DNA of 64,000 nt from Pezicula radicicola (Eukaryota > Ascomycota > Leotiomycetes > Helotiales > Dermateaceae): NCBI GenBank assembly GCA_003008705.1, contig PDUO01000004.1, positions 682,001 to 746,000 of the forward strand. The letters are read 5' to 3'. A program made the translations under genes and the position numbers. Below, piece by piece: positions 34,838 through 45,700 of the stretch (its first letter is position 1; each line of letters begins with the position of its first letter). Below the pieces are notes generated by a model that was not told the origin of the DNA, ran no database searches, and saw only the letters and a program-made list of their open reading frames with translations.

Positions 34838-37003
34838 CTAGAGTTCATCCTCTTCCTTGACACTAGAATAGTCCGGCTGAGAAAACCCTTTTAATTGACT
34901 TGAAAAGGCGGACTTAGAAGGCAGGCGAAGCCGTCCATTTCCAAGGCTCCTCGTGCGAGCAATACCGTGCTGAGGACGAAGTTCTACACTCCTCGCTTCA
35001 GGGTCACTAGTGCTAAAAATATGAATAGGCGTCCTTTGACGGTCAAGCGCCTTGTTTAATCCTCGTATCTCTGGCTTTTCGTGTTGAAGCCGGCTGAACA
35101 TTTCGCAATGTAGCATTGCTGCTGAGAAGTAGGGACGAACAGTCCAATCTTCTAGAACATCGATAAGTGCGCTTGTAAAGGAATGTCGCCCTGGAGTTGT
35201 TGCAAAGGTCTCGAATCCGCATGCTGCAATTGTCTCTGTGACACGATTGCTATGAAACTTTGTCGGAGCACTACTAGCTGTAGCGCAGCAGTCGAGGAGT
35301 ACTAATATATCAGACTTGGCTTCATCAAATACAGCTTGTATGAGCGACCAGTCTAATGAAGACCGCTTGCCGTCTTCGTCTCCTTGTTTGCTAGTTCAAC
35401 AAATTAGCACAGAACGACAACCTGAGCGGTGGATTCCTCACCAATACCAAATAGCACGCCTGAAGGAATTTATGAAGCCATGACCGTAGTAATAGACAAT
35501 CATGAGGTTTCCCTCCTTCCCGAAATCTTCTACCATCTTGATTGCTTTGCTTAAGACGGAAAAAAAGCTTGCTTCATTAGGTATCAACCAAATTTCAGTG
35601 TGAAAACCATACGCGGTTTCAAAAACCTTTGCTAAATCATCTACTTCCCAATATATTCCCATCGGATCATCTTCCCATCTCAAGAGTAAGACATGGACTT
35701 CTTTATAGCGTGAGGATATTGGTACTGAATCAACAGGTCTTTTCGTCTCTTGCGGGACCTCGGATATTGCTTGCTCAATGAGTTTCGAGGCAAGGTTTCT
35801 TGAAAAAACGTCTCGTTCAGATGTTAACATTGGCAGCTCTGATAACTTCGGGTATCGTAGATGGAGTCCATGGACTAGTGTGTGTTGTACTGTTGCTGGG
35901 AACTGCTTAATCCAGTTAATGAATTGTTTCGTCTCGAGAATTTGATCCTCCTTCAAAGCAGCCGCGAATATGAAGTGAGGCTGTGCAACATCCTCATCAC
36001 TAGGATCGCAACTTGACTTGCATAGTGCCTCGTCCTTTTGTGAAAGTTCGCCGAGAAGATTGTTGGTCCCGACATTAGGTATAGATGTCGATGGTCTGCC
36101 AACAGTCACAGTAGCATCGGGCGCTTGCTTTCCTATCCTTCGCCTTAATTCGATGTTGGGAGCCTTTGGATTCAACGTTGTAACTAGATGCACAGGCGTT
36201 GTCGACATCTCCATACTTTTTCTAGGTCTCGGTTGCTTTAAAACGTCGGCGACTTCTCTGAATAACTGAGCGGTCGAAAACACTGGCCGTTTCTCCAGCC
36301 AGTTTTCCAATACATCAATGATCGCATTGGTGAAGGAATGTATCCCTGGTTCTGGTGCTCTTTGTTCCCACCCACAAGCTGCTATTATTTCAGTGCTTGA
36401 GCCAGTATCTATAGGCATTGGGGTAGCCGCGGCTGCCGCACAACAATCTAGAAGGAGGAGTACGTCAGATTGGGAATGCTCGAATAGACTTTGAATAGCA
36501 CTCCAATTGAGCGAACTTGAGCCTGGCTGACGCTTGCATGACCATGACAATTGCCGCGCATTATTTATACTTGCATGCCCACCATAGTAGACAATAAGTA
36601 GGTTGTTTTCATCCTCAAACTGTTCGACAAAATCGCTCGCTTTCCGATTTAGCTTTGTATGAGAGGACTGAGAAGGTATTAAGTAGGTCTCAGTGTCGAA
36701 GCCGTATGCCTGAAAGGTAATCGACAATTCATTAAGTTCCCACTCTACTTCCAAATCATCCTCTTCCCATCTGAGTAATAGAACTTTAACTTCTTTATAT
36801 CGCGATGGTCCACGATTTGGAAGTGTTTTGTTGGCCACCATTTCCATCGTCTGTGCAAGTACTGCCACATCTTTAGTGTGAAAATTGTAGTAAGTTAAAT
36901 CAAGTTGGGGAGGTTTTGGTAAGTCGATGTTGGATGGATTATGCAACGTTAACGACGAGCCGCTTGAGGTATGCGACCTCAATGTAATAAAGGGGGCTTC
37001 CAT
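34838..37003 (-). CDS. Protein with two tandem caspase-like (clan CD) domains
   Basis: Two exons (35442-37003, 34838-35390) give 704 aa from the first ATG. The same fold appears twice. Domain A begins at RYKEVKVLLLRWEEDD (about residue 68), has the His motif IVYYGGHA (His about 143) and the Cys motif LLLDCCAAA (Cys about 187-188). Domain B begins at RYKEVHVLLLRWEDD (about 432), has IVYYYGHG (His about 508) and LVLLDCCATA (Cys about 555-556). Each is followed by EIIAACG.. or ETIAACG.. and a GxHSFT[NS]A[IL]IDVLE block. The 51-nt intron falls inside domain B, and splicing restores a Cys-Lys pair aligned with domain A. A 160-residue, partly helical linker separates the domains. Such domains occur in metacaspase-related fungal proteins linked to cell death or defence, but substrate and activity are unknown. 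No NACHT, HET or transmembrane segment is present in this protein. Confidence 0.85.
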
Positions 37004-38137
37004 TGTACAGGCTCCTGTCAAATCAGCTCTTCGGGAACATTACAATAAATCCATCAAGTTTGTATATATTGGTGACCGAGACTTCGAAAGAGCTCGATGT
37101 AGAAATAGTAAGATGTTCGTGACACGCATGTAACAGGGGAGATTTGATACAGGATACGATTTCGAGGCTATCCCCAATTTGTCACCGAATGCTACTCTAA
37201 ATGCTGCGCCACACAAGTCTCCAACTCGAAAGAGCTCAGTGCCCAAACACTAGAATTGCAATAGTATACAAGGTAGCGATTACTGATTGCTAGGACGCAA
37301 AGAACTTCGTACACACAAATGAGGCTTCTGCTATGGTCGTGAAAGGCTTTTTAGAGCTTCTACTTCTCGTCGGAGTGTTGAAGGACAAGGTCCTTGTCCT
37401 TAGCACTACGTAAGATGCGATGAGTGCGCTAAAAAGAATGCTCAGTCCAACAAATAAACAGACGACAGTACCTTACTATTTGAAAACTAATTCATCGATA
37501 CCTTGAGCGATTATTGGAAGCAATATACGCATACACACTTGTGGTGTCTGTCTGTATCCAAAGAGGGTTGTTACAAGTCGAGGTCAGGACTCAGGTTGAT
37601 GGTCGTGGTACCTTTGGTACGAGGTAATGTCATAGATAATGTGAAGACGGTGAGTTGTTGATATTGCTCTAGAATGATGGTGTCGCAAAAAAAGGGCCTC
37701 CCGGGTTTTCTCCGTGCCAGAACTGCACCCCAGTCCTCCACAACTGCCTGGTCTGAGTCGTTATGGCGGTGCTGCACGATGACGAGCTATTTTCAGGGGT
37801 TGTTGCCAGGCTTCGCGCCTTGAACTCAAACCCCCCAAGCTAGAAAGTATCCATTGGACACCATCATCCTATCATGAACCACGGCCACGGCGACGACCTC
37901 CAAACTGCGAAGCAAAAATGATTCTCAGAATCATATTCGCAGATTGGTACCCCTGGCTGATCTTGTTGTGTAAGGTACTGAACAGGTTTGTAGAGCGAGT
38001 CGCTATCCGTCCCAGAGATAATATGAGCAGATGCCATCCCCAGTGACACTCCCCTCTTTGATAACTAGCATAAAAAAACACTCGAGCCATTGTATTCATA
38101 AAGTCGCCTTATTGTTAGCAATAACTATATACTCACC
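37004..38137. other. Divergent intergenic region with a perfect palindrome
   Basis: 1.1 kb between the caspase-like gene (minus) and the membrane protein at 38138 (plus). It should hold both promoters. The 21-bp inverted repeat AAGGACAAG-GTC-CTTGTCCTT lies at 37381-37401. Short open frames here show no family resemblance. Confidence 0.5.
37381..37401. repeat. Perfect inverted repeat, 9-bp arms
   Basis: AAGGACAAG and CTTGTCCTT are exact reverse complements with a 3-bp spacer. The repeat lies about 380 bp upstream of the caspase-like gene. It could bind a dimeric regulator or form a hairpin. The function is unknown. Confidence 0.75.
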
Positions 38138-39101
38138 ATGGGACGCTCCAACACTGCGCCGATAGACTACAAGGCTAAGCGCAATGGCACATTGAAGCAT
38201 CCTTCCAGAAGTGCAACAACGCCGCAGCAACCTCCTCTTCCGAAAAAGACACACCACCACCACCACAAGCTACCCAACCTCCCTTTCCATCATCACAATG
38301 ACACGGCTCCATCATCTTCGCCGCCGAGAGAGTCTTCTTCAACAGGCCGGCCGGCGCCTCTTAACCGCGAAAACAGCGTCCAGACCAGATACATGAATAT
38401 GCTCTTAAGTCTCGACACGATACCTCGACTACACAACATCCTAGCCAGTTTTTTCACCTGTAAGTCAAACCCTTGGAATACATTTCTTTTGGCTGGGAAT
38501 CATTATACTTTAATCCTAAACCATATTTGAGATCCTCTTGCAGTCTTCAGGATAAGTAGGCTGACTCCAAGTTCCTATATTAGGGATTCTTCTAGCTGGC
38601 TTTTTGATTTTCCCGGGGACTTTTACCACTTTCCAGAACACGCTCTCTTCAAACGACAGTTCCTCGCAGACTGCATCCAAGATCGTCACCGCAATAAAGC
38701 ATGTTCAGCTGCTTGTCGTCGCTTCCGTCTGTTCGGGTATAGGTGCGGCTGGCATGTTGTGGCTCTGGTGGAGATGGAGGCAAAATTATGTGTGGCTCTT
38801 AAACCGTATCTTCTTGCCCGGATGCCTCAACAGTCTGGCTGGTTTGATCAGCACACTTGTCGGTGTATATGGACAGCAACAAGGCGTTTGGGGTGTGACG
38901 GCACGTGTAACTGCTGCTGTTACTGGAGGTATCTTGGTTATCACTGGAATATTGTTTGCCATCTATAATTTTGCCGTTCTAAGCAGGGTCAAGAGTAAAC
39001 ACCGCAAGGAGATGGAAGGTACGCATGAGGGTGAGACACTTGTGGAAAAGATGGGGCGGGTGGCTCAGAAACCTGCCCTCGAACCTGGATCTGTCGTATA
39101 A
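38138..39101 (+). CDS. Conserved four-helix membrane protein of unknown function
   Basis: Two exons (38138-38459, 38584-39101) give 279 aa. The 124-nt intron splits a Trp codon, and splicing joins NILASFFT directly to WILLAGFLIFPGTF. Residues 1-95 are soluble, basic and rich in Ser, Pro and His (a KKTHHHHHK run and a second FHHHN patch). The helices are WILLAGFLIFPGTF (about 108-121), VQLLVVASVCSGIGAAGMLW (about 146-165), FLPGCLNSLAGLISTLVGVY (about 180-199) and TARVTAAVTGGILVITGILF (about 209-228). The tail is charged. The block YMNMLLSLDTIPRLHNILAS before the first helix looks conserved among filamentous ascomycetes, by my recollection. The function is unknown; the His-rich head could bind metal. 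It is separate in sequence from the other four-helix protein at 28476. Confidence 0.75.
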
Positions 39102-41184
39102 TCTTTTTTTTATTATGGAGCTGGACTCAGGAGAATCATTAGGAGTTGGAGTTGTCTGTCGGTAATGATACCTGTATACAAAATGTTAGTCTCTCAAAGT
39201 TGAAAGGAAGTATGCGAAACCATCTTCCAATATGCTTCACTTTGGGGCCTCCGTATCTGTTGATAGTATATGCGCTATGTTTTGCATACCTATAGTAGCT
39301 ATGAACCATGGTTGGTGTAATTCCAAATGCTAGGGTTGTCAGTATCTCCTTGACCACTATCGGTTAGCCAAAACTCGAATCAAAAATTTACAGCGAGGCG
39401 ACACAAGCACAGCAGAATAAAGGACCCAAAGTGGCAAAACTTTAATATATTTTATATTGTTATTGCTAAGCTCTAAGTGGGGAAACCCTCACCCGAGCAG
39501 GGTTTTCTTGCTGTTAAGGTTCTAAATATGTTGTCTGTTTAAAGTAATAATAGGCAACCCTGTTGAATACGCTTTGAAGTATAGAAAGTTTTTAAGGTGT
39601 TAAAATACCCAAATGGGTTGGGTAGGTAAGCAATCACTTGATCTCCTTGTTCTAATGGTTGATTTTCACAGAGCCAGGTTTATACCTCTAATGTTACCTA
39701 TCTAGGTAAGCAAACTTGCTTTAGAAGCACAGAAACTTGTATTATCAAAACTTAGTAGAGGTACATCTTATATAAGCATAAAAACAAAGAGGCAATTCGA
39801 CCTATAAAGTTTATTGACTAAGTGTCAAAAAATTAAACTATACAAAGTGTTAGCAGTGAAACTTAAGTATTTTTATCTAAAAAATTCTCTAGACTCTATT
39901 AGATTCATTCTATACTTCAGTAAATTTTACACTAGAGTTGTATTAACCTGATATATAACCTTCAACATATTTTGCGCTTTCCAGTGCCCTTACTATACAA
40001 AAATTAGGCAATCCTATCATGCCTATCTTATAGTACGCTAAAAGCTATTTGTAGCCTAAAGTGCTGTAATTTTTTGTTAGAGTAACCTGCAGAACTGCAA
40101 AGCAGTTTAAGTTTAGCAATCTACCTACACTATATCACGTTACATGTATAGTCCTATCCAAAGCTGATACCCCTTTGTTGAAGCTGTCTGAGCATAGATA
40201 ATTCTGACATCAAGTATATCAGACACTAGAGAACGCTAGACAGAAAATCATATGCCCACTGTGCCACATCAGAGCACAATGCTAATGCCAGAGCGCGCCA
40301 ATGCTAGAGAATATTAAAGGCTAGAGCGCATCAAACATTGTGCGTCACTAAATAACATTAACATCAAGTTTCATATCTACAAGCAAGATAAAGTCGTCTG
40401 TTAAGGCATTAAAAGTTTCTTCTACAGATACACTAAAACATTATATCTCTATTAAAAACATCTATTAGATAAAGTATTATATCTATAATAATCCACTAAG
40501 TTAATCTATAACGCTAATCTAATACTTACTAATAATACTGAGAACTTTATAGTTATATACTTTAAAGAAAACTTAAAAAAAAGCCTGATAGACACACTAG
40601 GACTAAGTGTCTCGCTTAAGCAGCTGTAGATTGTTTCCTCTTGGATTTCCCTTAGCAATATTATATGTAGGGGCGTAAATAACAATATAAAACTTCTCAT
40701 AAAATAAGACTAGAAGATGTATAGGTTAAAACATAGAGAAACTTATTATCCTCTACTGTAAATATAATTAGAAGAGAACAAAATTAAATCTATAAGAGTA
40801 GCTATACAACTTTAGGATTAGATTTAAGCACCCTTAGAATACTATTTCACAATACTTACTACTAATATTCTAACGTTAGTATTGTTCTAGTTAACTTCAA
40901 AGAAGGTGAAGTCCTCAGATCCGCCGCCGTGGATTCTGTTACAACTAAGGGGAATAGGAACATGTGCTTCTATTGTCTATTGTCAGATATCACCACAATA
41001 CCAATCAATACCAGCGCTGACTATCTACTTCAAACTGCAGATGTGCAGAACCTGAACTTGTCGCCCTCCTTAAACACTTTCATCTAAGACCCGATCTGCA
41101 TTCTCTGCGCCAAAATTACAACTCCACATTAACCACGATATTAGAGAACGAACCCATAACCTAATTCGAACATCCGCCGCAATA
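39102..41184. other. AT-rich RIP-like island
   Basis: About 2.1 kb, most strongly from about 39360 to 40900, of very AT-rich sequence dominated by TpA dinucleotides and lacking long frames. This is the classic appearance of a RIP-mutated repeat. A small hairpin with AACCCT and AGGGTT arms occurs near 39484-39505. The original element cannot be identified by eye. Confidence 0.6.
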
Positions 41185-41993
41185 ATGAACATAATTGCTT
41201 TCGACGTAGTTTATTCAAGAGAGCTGGGCTGGAGCCAGGAGAGGGCCGATCCAGATGAGCTATTTCCAACAATAACTTTGGGCAACAAATACACCCCATG
41301 TCCCTTTACACCTTCCGCAAACCGGACCGCTTATGTAGAGCTGGAGAGGGGACTCATCTGGAACGTTACCTTTACTAGCCGTCATGGAAACTACAACAGT
41401 AAGGCTGGTTGGGGCAAATCCTTGTAAGTATTTCATTCGTCTAGAGTACAGTATAGTAATAGTGGAATTCTAATGCCTCTTACGCAGCCCTCTTGGTGCC
41501 AACATGGAGAAGGGAAAAGAAAAAGAATTCGGGTTTGAATTCAGCACTATTCGGAATGTGTTCAATGAAAATGGAAATGTAAATATTTCTCCAGTTTTCC
41601 TACACAAACCTAGTGCTAGTTGAAGATGACCTTGGCCCATAAACAGATCATGGCCCTTAATTTGGGTACGTGAAGCAGAGACTCAGTGAGAGACAAAAGG
41701 CCAAACTAAGTGGGAAGGAAATGGAGACATTGGGACTCGTGCACGTGGAGGATATCGACATTAGCGAAGGTGAAGCCGAGGAACCAGTTGAAGTGGACAG
41801 ACCCGTTGAGCATAGAGCCGCATCCGTTGTCTTGGACATTGCCAATGGTCGACCCTGTTGCCCGAAGCGCCGGGAGTTCGATTTCCCAAGAGGCATTGGA
41901 GCTCAGGGGCGTATCGTTTCGGATATACAAAAAGGAGTGGAAATACAAAAGAGAGTTGCTTGTTATTATCAAGATGCTATAGCGTGGATTTAG
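41185..41993 (+). CDS. Small orphan protein in AT-rich DNA
   Basis: Proposed exons 41185-41423, 41488-41578 and 41679-41993 give 214 aa. Exon 1 encodes a Trp/Tyr-containing, soluble segment with one possible Cys (NKYTPCPFTPSANRT). Exon 2 encodes a Lys/Glu-rich segment, and exon 3 an acidic segment (VEDIDISEGEAEEPVEVD) and a final YYQDAIAWI. Intron 1 is well supported (GTAAGT donor, TTCTAAT branch site). Intron 2 (100 nt) is less certain: if it is not removed the protein stops at 41623 with 124 aa. No signal peptide or membrane helix is seen and I recognise no family. It is surrounded on both sides by RIP-like DNA, so it could be a lineage-specific gene or a remnant. Confidence 0.4.
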
Positions 41994-42756
41994 ACACACA
42001 TATACCGCTCTAGGGATATGTTAAATAGCAGGAGTAGTTACATGACTGTCCTCTATCAGAAGGCTATTTCGAGCTCCATCTACGCCCTGCAAAATATAAC
42101 ACCTTTGCCTACCCACATGTTGCTCCCAAGTAACCTCTCGTTTAGTAATTTCTATATTTTCTACTTACCTATATCTCCTTGGAAATAGGTCATTACTATA
42201 AAATTTATAATAAACTAAGTAGAGTAATAAGAAAGGAAAACAATATAGCGTCTATACTTATAACCCTCTTAAACCTAATAAGTTGAAGTTTAGTAACACT
42301 ACACTCTATAAAATATAAAAAGGTAGCAAACCTATAGTAGGTATATAATATCCTATAAATTAAGACCTACTAGACCTAGCAAGCACATAGCATAATACTC
42401 TAAGCGAGACAAGATGCTTTACAATCAAGGTAATATTACAGCAAGCATATAAATTACGTACTTCCTGTTGATACGTGTCTTGTATCTATACTATTCCAAG
42501 ATGAAAAGTTCAACTGAACTCCAAACACGCATATTGCGGCTACCAGCTGATAGGTACCCCAAATGCCTTAATCGGGATATCTTGCCTGAACGCCTAGCAA
42601 GTGCAAAATAAGGGCAACAAGCTACAAATCCGGTCCCACCCTTTTGTATGCCCTACCATGCTATGCTATGCCGTTCACTGACTCCAAAACGCCCCGTAAA
42701 AAAAAAACCTATGACTCCCCACACGAAATCGGTTCTGTTCTCCTAATACTACATCT
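41994..42756. other. AT-rich gene-free stretch
   Basis: TpA-rich DNA (strongest about 42130-42450), with no supported gene. It borders the 3' end of the fork-head gene. Confidence 0.5.
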
Positions 42757-45700
42757 TCAATTGGTTGGTAGTCCGGAAGTGCACTCCCGCTTGAATTCTC
42801 TTGCGTCATCTGCATCACTTAAAGACCTCTTCTGTCCAATTATCTGTGTAGTTTCAAATGTAGACATTATATCGCCAGAACTCATGGCGGGTGTCGACGC
42901 TTGTCCTGTGTTCTGCGTAGAGTCGTTTCCAGTACCAACTGTTGAAATGCTGATCCCGTGAGTAGGGCCTTTTGTGGGTGCTGGAGAAGCAGAAGGGGTT
43001 TGGCTGAGCCGAGAAGATGCTGGGCTATCCGAGTTTGTCCTCTTCATTCCCATCATGGGCGGCCTGGGTACTGAAGGGCGACTCTGAGCTTGTCCAACAA
43101 GAGGTGGCTGCATGACTGTTGGCCCTGTTTTATCCTCAGTGGGTTTTGGTGATTGAGATGCCTTAACATATAATCCATTCTCGTTCCCAGGAATAAGGGG
43201 GCTCTGTTGCGTACTTTGAGCCTGGGAAGACGGTTGCTCAGCTAGTTTTGAATTTGATTGACTACGCAGAAGCATTTGCTTCAGCCCATCCATGATACTT
43301 GTTTCAAGAGGGTTACCAGGAACTGTGCTCTCTGTTGATAGTCCTAGGACACGATTTATCGCTGAGTCAACTAGAGCTTCAGGATTATCTGTCTTTGCTT
43401 TCAAACCTTCGACCATAGCACTCTTGAATTCTTGTATAATTTTACTGTCTACCGAGATACTTGGTTGGGAATGTGGGGCTATAGCGGGACCAGAGGAAGA
43501 GTGGTCAGGCAGGTTTTGCGTAGGAAGGTTTGAAAGTGGCGCGGGACTGTGACCTTCCGTACCTGGCTGACCAAAGGTAGAGTGCGGAGATGGGCCTTGC
43601 GTAGGAGGGGCCGGATGTGATGCGGGACTGTTACTTTGTATATTTGGCTGACCAGAGGCAGAAACAGGATAACCTTGGGTGCCTGGTTGAATTTGCATGC
43701 CTTGCACGGGTGGTGGACCTTGGGTAGAAGATGTGCCTGCAGTGGAGTACTGACTTTGGTACGGTGCTTGACTCCCACCTGGCTGGGGCTGCTGTTGATC
43801 CGACTGTGGTTGTGTGTCACCAGGTTGAGGAGGAGACGCTGCAGTATTCGGATTTGGATCTGGTGCATATGGTGAGCGATATGTTGCTCCACCAGGTGTG
43901 ACAGATAGACCAGGACCAGGCGCGGTCAGTTGTGGAGGAAGAGGAGTAGGATATCCCGGTATTGGTTGGCCATTGACTGGTTGGACATTCATAGGAGGAT
44001 GCGGACCAGGTATTGGATGTCCATTCATTTGCGGCGGAGGACCTTGTACATACTGTGGATGCATTTGACCAGGACCATAGTTAGGTTGCATCCCGTAAAC
44101 AGGAAGAGGATATTGACCTGGAGGGTATTGACCTTGGGGGAACCATGGTGCGCCGGGATAAATTGGCTGTTGATATTGCGGATACGCCGGAGCAGGCGGC
44201 GTCTTCTGTCGTTTCTTTTCTTTTTCAATGGTAGCACCTTCCTTGATAGCCCACATCCAGCCTTTTCCGTCTCGCTGGGTCTTCTCAAATGCACTGTTCT
44301 GTGAGAGGTTGTGTCGTACACTACTTTGCCATCCAGAGGTTGTTGTACTGACTACGAAGTACGGATATTTACGCTGCATCGATCTATAAATTTGAGGCAG
44401 AGACATCTGACCAGTAGGTGAGTCTCTCAAGGCGTCGTAGATGAGTTGAACATAATTCTGTGGGGGTTTGCTCTTCTGCTCCTCAGTAAGTTGATCTACA
44501 TCATATTGCGGCGTGGGCGAGCGAGGAGGCTTGACAGGCTTTTCCTTCTTGGGTTTCTTTTCCTCGCCTTCGCCTTCTTGTCTGGGGGCATTAGGATCTG
44601 CAGGCTCTTTTGGCTTCCTCTTTGTATACTTCCTCTTCTCAGTCTTGATTGGCGGCGTGTCGGGTCTTGGGTGTTTTCTTGGTCGCCCAACTTTGTTCTT
44701 CACCTTGCCATCCTTGTTCTCCTTCCCAGTCTCAGACTGCTGTGGGACTGTCTTCTTTGCTTTCTCTTGTGCCAAGGCCTCTTTCTTTGCTAATTGTTCT
44801 TCCCTCTTGGACCGTACGCCATTCTTCGGAGGTCGACCTGGGCCTCGTTTTTTCAGAGGCTTACCAGTATGAGCGACGTCTGCCGGTGGAATTGGCTGAT
44901 GATTATCTTCCTCTACGCTCTCTGCGAGCGCGTATCCATTAGTCTCTTCTTCATCCTCCCCATCGGCATCCATATCTTCCCACTCCTCTTGTTCTTTTTC
45001 TTCCTCGTCTTCAAGCTCATTCTCATCTTCCTTTTCTTCTCCTTCTTCTCCCAAGGTAACCTGTTGGTCCTGACCTGACTCATCATCGCTTGAATCGGCA
45101 TTCTGGCGGCCATCATCGTCGAACTCAAGGCTCATTTCCTTGCCACCTGCCGAACAGCGATTTTCGAGTCGGCTGCCATTAAGTGAACAGTCTTCATATT
45201 CAACCCTCTGTTCTGCACCAGTCTCACCGATGGCAATATCTGGGAGTACAAATCGCATGTAGACAGGACCAATCTGAAGGCTGCTGCCGCTTTTTAGCGG
45301 TACAACACTGTCACCGTGGTAGAATAAGTCATCAATGAATGCACCGTTCCGACCGATGATTATTGCTTCAAATAAGTGTTTCTTCGCATTGAATGCAATC
45401 TTGACGTGTTGCCGAGAGATAGCCTTGTACTTGGAATAAGGTTCACTTGCTGGAGGGTGTATGCCAACTAATGGACAGTCATGAGGAGAGGGGCGTAGAG
45501 AAGCCAGATCGACAGGAACACCTCCGGAAGTTACTGGAGCGGCCCGTCTGACTTGAGGCTGCGCATGGTATACTATGTGTGCATCAGGCATAGCTAGAGA
45601 ACTCCTTCTTGACATGGACACGTGCTGTGACGAAGATCCAGTAGTGGATTTCCTGCTCTTACGAAGCCTCCGCTCCTTCCTCCTAGCACGCTCGTCACTG

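Noticed and set aside
35391..35441. Stop within the caspase-like gene as evidence of a pseudogene
   Set aside because: The stop lies in a normal 51-nt intron with GTGAGG donor and CTAG acceptor; splicing restores alignment with the first domain.
39484..39505. Telomere-like AACCCT/AGGGTT pair as an internal telomeric repeat
   Set aside because: One copy on each arm only; a short hairpin explains it and there is no tandem array.
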